5,977 nucleotides of DNA from NCBI GenBank assembly GCA_015067375.1, contig SVMQ01000147.1, positions 1 to 5,977 on the forward strand, written 5' to 3'. Source of the DNA: Oscillospiraceae bacterium (lineage in GTDB: Bacteria; Bacillota; Clostridia; Oscillospirales; Ruminococcaceae). The translations under genes and the position numbers were made by a program. Shown in pieces: positions 1-4,038 of this stretch (position 1 is the stretch's first letter; every line of letters begins with the position of its first letter). The notes beneath the pieces were generated by a model. The model saw nothing but the letters and a program-made list of their open reading frames with translations. It was not told the DNA's origin and did no database searches.

Positions 1-99
1 ATCTAAAGTGCTTTTTTCTAAACCCAGATAATTTGTCAGATCCTGTTGAGCTTTATTTGCACTATTCAGCAACTCTATGATTTTGTTGATTATATCCAT
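1..99 (-). CDS. HTH (XRE/cI-type) phage repressor, N-terminal fragment
   Basis: Reading leftward from an ATG at 99-97, an open frame of 33 codons runs off the left edge with no stop. The peptide begins MDIINKIIELLNSANKAQQD and continues into LTNYLGLEKSTLD. This has the shape of a Cro/cI-type helix-turn-helix: a first helix, then a Q-x-DLTNYLGL second helix, a turn, and the start of a recognition helix (EKSTLD). A ribosome site (AGGCGGTG on the minus strand, about 105-112) sits just upstream. The gene is divergent from a Cro-like gene and faces a region full of repeated operators, the standard place for a phage lysogeny repressor. Such repressors bind their own operators as dimers. The C-terminal part (dimerisation or peptidase domain) is outside the window, so the repressor subclass cannot be told. 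Confidence 0.82.
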   Translation of the reverse strand, partial: MDIINKIIELLNSANKAQQDLTNYLGLEKSTLD

Positions 100-119
100 A
101 TTAACACCGCCTGTTTTGT

Positions 120-148
120 AGAATATGTCGAAGTTGGAAAAATATCAA
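120..148 (-). promoter_or_regulatory. Candidate leftward promoter for the repressor (back-to-back with the rightward promoter)
   Basis: On the minus strand, TTGATA (148-143) is followed after 17 bp by TATTCT (125-120), matching the consensus at 5/6 and 4/6 positions. Operator copy 1 (132-150) covers the -35 box and half the spacer, so its occupation would control this promoter. The start point would fall near 113, leaving a leader of about 14 nt that just contains the ribosome site. This back-to-back arrangement with the rightward promoter at 157-185 is typical of phage switches. Competing leftward candidates are at 269-297 and at 183-210 (TTGGAA, 16 bp, TATATT). Confidence 0.4.
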
Positions 149-150
149 CT
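132..150 (+). promoter_or_regulatory. Operator-like site O1 (19 bp, dyad)
   Basis: AGTTGGAAAAATATCAACT has 5-bp dyad arms AGTTG/CAACT separated by 9 bp. It is the most symmetric of four related 19-bp sites between the divergent regulators. Size and symmetry suit a dimeric HTH repressor. It overlaps the -35 box of a leftward promoter candidate. Confidence 0.72.
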
Positions 151-156
151 TTTCTA

Positions 157-185
157 TTGACAGTTGGAAGAATATGAACTATAAT
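157..185 (+). promoter_or_regulatory. Rightward early promoter, perfect sigma-A-type consensus
   Basis: TTGACA at 157-162 and TATAAT at 180-185 match the consensus fully and are separated by the optimal 17 bp. Transcription would start near 192 and run into the Cro-like gene at 333, leaving a leader of about 140 nt. Operator O2 (162-180) spans the last base of the -35 box, the whole spacer and the first base of the -10 box, so bound repressor would exclude RNA polymerase. This is the best candidate for the phage early (PR-like) promoter. The assignment rests on the sequence match and position only. Confidence 0.8.
162..180 (+). promoter_or_regulatory. Operator-like site O2 inside the promoter spacer
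   Basis: AGTTGGAAGAATATGAACT matches O1 at 17 of 19 positions and starts exactly 30 bp after it, about three helical turns, placing both on the same DNA face. It fills the spacer of the consensus rightward promoter, as expected for direct repression. Its right half (GAACT) is a weaker dyad partner than in O1. Confidence 0.72.
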
Positions 186-193
186 ATAAACAT

Positions 194-212
194 GGTTGAT
201 AAAATTCCAACT
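194..212 (-). promoter_or_regulatory. Operator-like site O3 (inverted orientation)
   Basis: GGTTGATAAAATTCCAACT reads on the minus strand as AGTTGGAATTTTATCAACC, the same site as O1 and O2 in the opposite orientation. It keeps the AGTTGGAA half and the TATCAAC half. It begins 32 bp after O2 and lies at or just past the expected rightward start point, so occupation would also hinder rightward transcription. Confidence 0.68.
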
Positions 213-213
213 C

Positions 214-250
214 AAATATAAACCCCTTCGCAATATAAAGGTTTATATTT
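214..250. repeat. Nested inverted repeats, mutually exclusive hairpins
   Basis: AAATATAAACC (214-224) and GGTTTATATTT (240-250) are perfect 11-bp inverted copies around a 15-nt loop. The loop holds a second partner, AATATAAA (232-239), which pairs perfectly with TTTATATT (242-249). The right arm can therefore pair with either left partner but not both. The structure would lie in the leader of the rightward transcript. It is very AT-rich and lacks a U-tract close to a GC stem, so it is a poor intrinsic terminator. A second protein-binding site, for example for the Cro-like protein, is an alternative. Confidence 0.5.
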
Positions 251-268
251 TGTAAACTTCTTAATTAC

Positions 269-297
269 ATAGTAGCAATTTTATCAACCTTTGTCAA
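269..297 (-). promoter_or_regulatory. Candidate second leftward promoter facing the early promoter
   Basis: On the minus strand a perfect TTGACA (297-292) is followed after 17 bp by TACTAT (274-269; 4/6 matches). Operator O4 (271-289) covers most of the spacer and part of the -10 box, the same geometry as O2 in the rightward promoter. A transcript would start near 262, run against the rightward transcript and reach the repressor start at 99 with a leader of about 160 nt. The shared geometry is the main support; the -10 match is only moderate. Confidence 0.42.
271..289 (+). promoter_or_regulatory. Operator-like site O4
   Basis: AGTAGCAATTTTATCAACC matches the minus-strand form of O3 at 17 of 19 positions. 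The right half (TATCAACC) is intact and the left half is degraded (AGTAGC for AGTTGG), so it may be the weakest site. It lies about 77 bp from O3, apart from the tight O1-O3 cluster, and within a leftward promoter candidate. Confidence 0.58.
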
Positions 298-332
298 GTG
301 CTGAAATTAATATTTGTAGGAGGTGACAAAAA

Positions 333-560
333 TTGTTTGACGGATTTAGAGTAAATGTTAAGGAGGAATTAAAAAAGCGACAGTGGAACTACGCAAAGCT
401 GGGTGAGCGAGCACAGATATCAGAGAACACTGTAAAGTGTTTTATGTGTGGTGCAACTGATAGTAGACGTGTCGCGGAAAAAATTGCGGACGCTCTTGAT
501 TGCAAGTTGAACTATTGCAAGGGGGCTTACGATCTTGAGATTAGTGATTGTACACGCTGA
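333..560 (+). CDS. Cro-like small HTH transcriptional regulator
   Basis: This 75-residue protein starts with TTG. The start is well supported by a near-perfect ribosome site, AGGAGGTGA (318-326), six bases upstream; the next in-frame ATG is deep inside the HTH. Residues about 19-55 form the HTH: an AKLGERAQIS helix, a turn, a SENTVKCFM recognition helix, and an SRRVAEKIADAL helix. It is the first gene after the early promoter and divergent from the repressor, the usual place of a Cro-type protein that shuts off the repressor. It has five cysteines in 75 residues (36, 39, 57, 62, 73), including a C-x-x-C at the end of the recognition helix. Its DNA target is not shown directly; the operators O1-O4 or the palindromes at 214-250 are candidates. 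Confidence 0.78.
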   Translation: MFDGFRVNVKEELKKRQWNYAKLGERAQISENTVKCFMCGATDSRRVAEKIADALDCKLNYCKGAYDLEISDCTR

Positions 561-565
561 AATAA

Positions 566-595
566 CTTGATTTGTAAGAATTGTAGATAATCAAG
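566..595. repeat. 7-bp perfect inverted repeat in the intergenic region
   Basis: CTTGATT (566-572) and AATCAAG (589-595) are perfect inverted copies around 16 nt, shortly after the stop of the Cro-like gene. No U-run follows, so a terminator is unlikely. A weak rightward promoter (TTGTAA at 572-577, 17 bp, GATTAT at 595-600) overlaps it. The pair could be an operator for that promoter. The remainder of 561-698 shows no RNA gene or long repeat apart from the small ORF candidate. Confidence 0.3.
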
Positions 596-601
596 ATTAT
601 T

Positions 602-685
602 ATGGCACTGTATCGCACACTAGTCAACCCAAATCTGACAAAAGGTATCAAAAATCGCATGAAAGGTAAAAACGAATTTACATGA
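602..685 (+). CDS. Possible 27-residue small protein
   Basis: An ATG-started frame of 27 codons encodes a basic peptide beginning MALYRTLVNPNLTKGIKNR and ending MKGKNEFT. Its TGA (683-685) touches the ribosome site AAAGGAG (685-691) of the next gene, a spacing that would suit translational coupling. Against it: no convincing ribosome site precedes the ATG, the ORF is short enough to arise by chance, and I recognise no family. A second CATGAAAGG occurs inside it (658-666), copying the one before the next gene (681-689). Confidence 0.2.
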   Translation: MALYRTLVNPNLTKGIKNRMKGKNEFT

Positions 686-698
686 AAGGAGTTAACCC

Positions 699-974
699 AT
701 GCCAAAACGTAAACCATCAGCCATAACAGCAGCTGCCGAGATCGTTCATCGCAACATCGAGAGCCGCGCCTGCACGCTTTTCGGCGTGAACACTGTCAAA
801 GACATTTCAGCACGCATAGGTATTCCGCGTGAAACCTTCCGACAGAAGAAGCTGAACCCGCGCGCATGGACACTGGAACAACTGTGTATGGCAGCACAGT
901 CGCTGAAAGTTCCGCTGTCCTGGCTCATGACCGACCACAGCGGCGAGATCAAAGAGGTGACCAGCGATGACTAA
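699..974 (+). CDS. Small phage HTH DNA-binding protein
   Basis: This 91-residue protein has an ATG start preceded by AAAGGAG (685-691) at a 7-nt distance. The N-terminus is basic (MPKRKPS), followed by a long helix (about 8-27). A Cro/cI-type HTH is visible at about 32-80: VKDISARIGI, then PRETFRQKK as the likely recognition helix, then WTLEQLCMAAQSLKVPLSWLM, the conserved last helices of this fold. The acidic tail (about 83-91) is probably flexible. It opens the GC-richer cluster and overlaps the next gene by 8 nt. It is a third regulator-type protein after the repressor and the Cro-like protein, perhaps an early activator or a replication-module regulator. Its specific role is unknown. Confidence 0.68.
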   Translation: MPKRKPSAITAAAEIVHRNIESRACTLFGVNTVKDISARIGIPRETFRQKKLNPRAWTLEQLCMAAQSLKVPLSWLMTDHSGEIKEVTSDD

Positions 975-1182
975 ACCCGAAAACATCCGACTTCTCCTTG
1001 CCGCGGGCAGGAAAGCAGTTCGGGGCGTATCACGCGGAACGGTGCTGATCTTCCGTTGTCCCGTATGCGGAGCAGACCGAGCCGCGGCGGTGAAGTCCAA
1101 AACAGGCAGCACACTTGCTGTCAGATGTACATCGTGCAAGCTGACGGCGTATGACAGGAATTATAAGGAGGACGAGCAATGA
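967..1182 (+). CDS. Small zinc-ribbon protein, function unknown
   Basis: This 71-residue protein has an ATG preceded by GAGGTGA (954-960) six bases upstream, inside the end of the previous gene. Two CxxC knuckles, CPVC (31-34) and CTSC (54-57), are separated by 19 residues containing a short beta-like stretch, the layout of a zinc ribbon. The first 30 residues are basic (R8, R15, K16, R19, R23, R30) and the tail is acidic (KEDEQ). Zinc ribbons of this size usually bind nucleic acid or act as protein adaptors. The stop overlaps the next start as ATGA, showing translational coupling. I do not recognise a specific family. Confidence 0.68.
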   Translation: MTKPENIRLLLAAGRKAVRGVSRGTVLIFRCPVCGADRAAAVKSKTGSTLAVRCTSCKLTAYDRNYKEDEQ

Positions 1183-1415
1183 AAAAGCGTGAGTTAATAT
1201 GCGGAGTGCTGTTTTTCATCGTCATGCTGGATGTTTTCGGCTTGACAGGTGAAGCGGATATCGGCGACATCAGCTTCAGGCAGTACATAGTTTCAGCAGT
1301 GATTGACCTTTTTATAATGGGCTTCCTGCTGCTCGTAGGAGACGGGGTGTTATTCCCCGAAAAGAAAGAAGCCGCCCCTGACGGCAATCATCAGGAAAGC
1401 GGCTCAAACACATAA
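1179..1415 (+). CDS. Small two-helix membrane protein, function unknown
   Basis: This 78-residue protein has an ATG preceded by AAGGAGG (about 1165-1171), with a 4-nt ATGA overlap with the zinc-ribbon gene. After a basic start (MKKRE) comes a hydrophobic helix at about 6-22 (LICGVLFFIVMLDVFGL), then a loop of about 15 residues with several acids. A second helix follows at about 37-59 (IVSAVIDLFIMGFLLLV...VLF), then a polar tail. With a positive N-terminus, both ends are predicted to be cytoplasmic. There is no cleavable signal. The C-terminal codons overlap a strong hairpin (1370-1404). Small membrane proteins in phage early operons can act in superinfection exclusion or lysis timing, but nothing here proves either. 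Confidence 0.62.
   Translation: MKKRELICGVLFFIVMLDVFGLTGEADIGDISFRQYIVSAVIDLFIMGFLLLVGDGVLFPEKKEAAPDGNHQESGSNT
1370..1404. terminator. Strong two-part stem-loop at the end of the membrane-protein gene
   Basis: AGCCGC (1370-1375) pairs with GCGGCT (1399-1404), and CCTGA (1377-1381) pairs with TCAGG (1391-1395). This makes an 11-bp stem with a small asymmetric internal loop and a 9-nt apical loop. On the plus strand it is followed by CAAACACATAAG, with no U-tract, so it is not a standard rightward terminator. On the minus strand it is followed at once by TTCTTTCTTTTC, a pyrimidine tail that would suit a leftward terminator. It lies within the coding end of the gene. Plus-strand roles such as mRNA 3'-end protection or attenuation remain possible. 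Confidence 0.35.
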
Positions 1416-1429
1416 GAAAATGTTTTACA

Positions 1430-1444
1430 AGGCTATTATAGCCT
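1430..1444 (+). promoter_or_regulatory. Short perfect hairpin just upstream of the PP-loop gene
   Basis: AGGCTA (1430-1435) and TAGCCT (1439-1444) form a perfect 6-bp stem with a 3-nt loop, ending a few bases before the ribosome site AAAGGA (1449-1454). It is in the only real gap (1416-1465) in the plus-strand cluster. It lacks a U-run, so termination is unlikely; an effect on translation or RNA processing is possible. Confidence 0.35.
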
Positions 1445-1465
1445 AAAGAAAGGAATTTGTCAAGT

Positions 1466-2533
1466 ATGGCAAAAACAGTATACGACATTATGGAGGAAAA
1501 TAATTCTCAGTGGAATAGAGAGAATTTCAGAAAAAATCAAGCTCTTCCGTATGAACAAAAAAAGGTGCTTGCTCAACGTAGAGCAGAGGAATTTTACCGA
1601 GAGATAGTATACGAGCGTGATGCGAATGTACATGTGTCAGTAGGTGGTCTCGACAGCATTACGCTATACATATTTCTGCGCGAAGTATGCAAGCTCGATG
1701 TCCCTGGTATATCGGTCAGCATTCTCGAAGATAAGACCGTTCAGGCAGTGCATAAACAGCTTGGTATTGAGTGTCTGAAACCTTATAAGAGTAAGGTTGA
1801 AGTCGTCAAGGAGTTCGGTTACCCTATCCTTAGCAAGGAGATAGCAGCGAAAATCGAAACTCTGCAGAACCCTACGGAGAATAACAAGACAGTACGGCAC
1901 GCCATCATCACGGGCGAAACAGGCGAATACGGCGGTTTCCAGAAGAACAGTCGCATGAAAATGTCTCAAAAATGGCTCAATTTATTTGGCGGATACGAGA
2001 ATGCGACAGAGGGTGTGAATTATCAGATACCCGATTTCAAGGTCAGTTCGAAATGCTGTTACTACCTTAAAGAAAAGCCTGCTGATGATTGGGCGAAAGC
2101 GCATAACAGTTTCCCTTATCTTGGACTTATGGCTTCTGAGGGCGGTCGTAGGCAGAAATCACTTATGGCGAACGGCTGTAATTATTATGGTAAGACTACT
2201 ATAAGGAGCTGTCCGTTTGCGATATTCTCGCGGCAGGACTTGTTACGGCTAGCATTGGAGTTGAATGTACCTGTTCCCGAAATATACGGTACGATAAAAT
2301 GCGATGAAAACGGTCTGCTCTATACCACCAAAGCACAAAGGACAGGCTGTTCAATGTGCGGTTTCGGAATTCAGCTTGAGAAGCGACCTCACCGTTTTGA
2401 CCGATTGCGTGAGACCAATCCCAAAGAGTGGCATTTTTGGATGTATGATATGGGGTGGGGACACGTTTTAGATTATATCGGTGTGCAGTGGGAAGATAGG
2501 TACCAGGAATATGTGCAGGAGGTGCTTGAATGA
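1466..2533 (+). CDS. PP-loop ATPase of the PAPS-reductase/DndC-like family with a CC...CxxC cysteine set
   Basis: I choose ATG 1466 (355 residues) because the ribosome site AAAGGA (1449-1454) is about 11 nt upstream; a TTG at 1457 would sit too close. The ATP-pyrophosphatase loop is SVGGLDS (58-64), a variant of SGGKDS. A CCYYLKEKP segment (C197, C198), YLGLMASEGGRRQ (about 218-230), GC (C238), SCPFAIFSRQDLL (C249) and RTGCSMCGFG (C295, C298) follow in the order typical of phage PAPS-reductase-like proteins. CC and CxxC separated by 96 residues resemble the [4Fe-4S] ligands of APS reductase, while the ECGLH reductase motif is not seen. PP-loop enzymes adenylate a substrate with ATP. The target here is unknown: sulfonucleotide, nucleic-acid base, or DNA backbone as in DndC. 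Its stop overlaps the methyltransferase start (ATGA), suggesting co-translation. Its base composition is more AT-rich than its downstream neighbours. Confidence 0.82.
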   Translation: MAKTVYDIMEENNSQWNRENFRKNQALPYEQKKVLAQRRAEEFYREIVYERDANVHVSVGGLDSITLYIFLREVCKLDVPGISVSILEDKTVQAVHKQLGIECLKPYKSKVEVVKEFGYPILSKEIAAKIETLQNPTENNKTVRHAIITGETGEYGGFQKNSRMKMSQKWLNLFGGYENATEGVNYQIPDFKVSSKCCYYLKEKPADDWAKAHNSFPYLGLMASEGGRRQKSLMANGCNYYGKTTIRSCPFAIFSRQDLLRLALELNVPVPEIYGTIKCDENGLLYTTKAQRTGCSMCGFGIQLEKRPHRFDRLRETNPKEWHFWMYDMGWGHVLDYIGVQWEDRYQEYVQEVLE

Positions 2534-4038
2534 GAGAACTCATAGTAGACAACTTCGCAGGAGGCGGCGGAGCTTCTACAGGCATAGAAATGGCTGTCGG
2601 CAGGAGCGTTGACATCGCCATCAACCACGGCCCTGACGCAATAAAGATGCACAGGGCGAACCACCCGAACACGCGCCACTACTGCGAGGATGTATGGCAG
2701 GTAGACCCTGTGGAAGCGTGCGGCGGTCAGCCTGTCGGACTGGCTTGGTTTTCGCCCGACTGCACGCATTTCAGCCGGGCAAAGGGCGGCAAGCCTGTGG
2801 ATAAGAACATCCGCGGTCTTGCATGGGTGGCTATCCGATGGGCGGCGCTCGTCCGTCCGCGTGTGATAATGCTTGAGAACGTTCCCGAGATACGCACATG
2901 GGGTCCTCTCGGCGAGGACGGCAAGCCGATAAAGGCGCGCTCAGGCGAAACGTTTGAGGGCTTCATGCTGGCGCTGACAACAGGCATTCCCAAAGAGCAT
3001 CCTGCGTTCGCGGAGATGTGCGAGGCGCTCAGAATTGCTCCTGAAAGCGAACTTGCAGGCAGGATATCCGCAGGCTTAGGCTATGACGCGGAGTACCGAA
3101 TACTGCGTTCCTGTGACTACGGCGCACCCACAACGCGCACGCGCTTTTATCTGGTCGCGAGGTGCGACGGTAAGCCTGTTGTGTTCCCCGAGCCTACGCA
3201 CGGCGAGGGACTTATTCCTTACCGCACAGCGGCGGAGTGCATCGACTGGAGTATTCCTGCAAAGAGCATATTCGAGCGTGACAAGCCGCTTGCGGAGAAC
3301 ACCTTGCGGCGCATTGCGAGGGGCATAAAGAAATTCGTGATTGATAATCCCGAGCCGTTTATCGTTGGCGAAACTGTTCCGTCATTGATACAATACCACA
3401 GCGAGACCGCCGCCGATGATGTCAGAGGACAGGAATTGTCCGAGCCTCTCATGACGGTGGACACAAATCCGCGGTATGCGCTGTCGGTGGCTCACATCAT
3501 GAAGAACTACGCAGGCGGCTACACAGGCGCAGGAAGCGCGGCGGACAAGCCTCTGGACACAGTAACTGACGTAGACCATAACAGCCTTGTAACGGCGCAT
3601 ATTTTGACCTTACGCAACAATATGGACGGTCAGTCGGTGGACGAGCCGCTTACTACGATATCAACGAGCGGCGCACATCATGCAGAGGTGCAGGCTTTCC
3701 TGCTGAAATATTTCAGTACAGGCACAGCAAAGCCTGTCGGTGAACCGCTTGACACTGTCACCACAAAGGACAGATTCGCACTTGTGACGATACACGGCGA
3801 GGAGTACATCATCACCGATATCAGGATGCGAATGCTCCAGCCGCGCGAGCTGTTCAATGCACAGGGCTTCCCCGAGAATTACATAATCGACCGCGACGAC
3901 GAGGGCGCGGAATACCCTAAAACAAAGCAGGTCGCAAGGTGCGGCAACGCGGTCACACCGCCTGTTCCTGCCGCGCTTGTGAGGGCGAATCTGCCGGAGA
4001 TGTGCAACAATATGACAAAGGAGAATCACAATGGTTAA
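2530..4038 (+). CDS. C5-cytosine DNA methyltransferase with a repeat-bearing target-recognition region
   Basis: This 502-residue protein has an ATG with AGGAGGTG (2517-2524) five bases upstream. It transfers a methyl group from S-adenosylmethionine to cytosine C5 in DNA. Motifs appear in order: I, DNFAGGGGAS (7-16); IV, FSPDCTHFS (74-82) with the likely nucleophile C78; VI, LENV (115-118); VIII, DYGAPTTRTRFYLVA (196-210); X, GNAVTPPVPAAL (472-483). The Cys is preceded by PD rather than the usual PP and followed by T instead of Q, a variant I associate with phage-type enzymes. Between VIII and X lie four imperfect repeats built on (E/K)PLxT(V/I) at about 305, 340, 372 and 405, forming or flanking the recognition domain. 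No restriction endonuclease is adjacent, so it is probably a solitary enzyme for protection against host restriction or for regulation. It overlaps the next gene by 8 nt. Confidence 0.93.
   Translation: MRELIVDNFAGGGGASTGIEMAVGRSVDIAINHGPDAIKMHRANHPNTRHYCEDVWQVDPVEACGGQPVGLAWFSPDCTHFSRAKGGKPVDKNIRGLAWVAIRWAALVRPRVIMLENVPEIRTWGPLGEDGKPIKARSGETFEGFMLALTTGIPKEHPAFAEMCEALRIAPESELAGRISAGLGYDAEYRILRSCDYGAPTTRTRFYLVARCDGKPVVFPEPTHGEGLIPYRTAAECIDWSIPAKSIFERDKPLAENTLRRIARGIKKFVIDNPEPFIVGETVPSLIQYHSETAADDVRGQELSEPLMTVDTNPRYALSVAHIMKNYAGGYTGAGSAADKPLDTVTDVDHNSLVTAHILTLRNNMDGQSVDEPLTTISTSGAHHAEVQAFLLKYFSTGTAKPVGEPLDTVTTKDRFALVTIHGEEYIITDIRMRMLQPRELFNAQGFPENYIIDRDDEGAEYPKTKQVARCGNAVTPPVPAALVRANLPEMCNNMTKENHNG
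3442..3765 (+). repeat. Four degenerate coding repeats, period about 32-35 codons
   Basis: Within the methyltransferase, EPLMTVDT, KPLDTVTD, EPLTTIST and EPLDTVTT begin at residues 305, 340, 372 and 405. Each is preceded by a small-residue/acidic lead-in, and the first three are followed by a hydrophobic stretch such as ALSVAHIMKNY, SLVTAHILTLR or EVQAFLLKYF. The nucleotide sequences have diverged, so this is an old protein-level duplication rather than a recent DNA repeat. Boundaries given cover the PLxT cores only. Confidence 0.7.

Noticed and set aside
251..269. TGTAA-(9 bp)-TTACA dyad with the same 19-bp size as the operators
   Set aside because: The half-sites are unrelated to O1-O4 and a 5-bp dyad in AT-rich DNA easily arises by chance; only the size agrees.
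659..685. 8-codon leader peptide starting at the internal ATG 659
   Set aside because: It is in the same frame as the 27-codon candidate and has no ribosome site at a suitable distance; nothing separates it from chance.
1430..1444. Intrinsic terminator ending the first half of the operon
   Set aside because: The stem is only 6 bp and is followed by AAAGAAAGG, not a U-tract.
1457..1465. TTG start for the PP-loop protein
   Set aside because: It would sit only 2-3 nt from the ribosome site AAAGGA, while ATG 1466 has a workable distance and adds no loss of conserved sequence.
2199..2672. 157-codon minus-strand open frame across the PP-loop/methyltransferase junction
   Set aside because: It crosses two recognised genes and their overlap and shows no family features; a shadow frame.
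2530..4038. A restriction-modification system
   Set aside because: No endonuclease gene is adjacent on either side in the window; the methyltransferase appears solitary.
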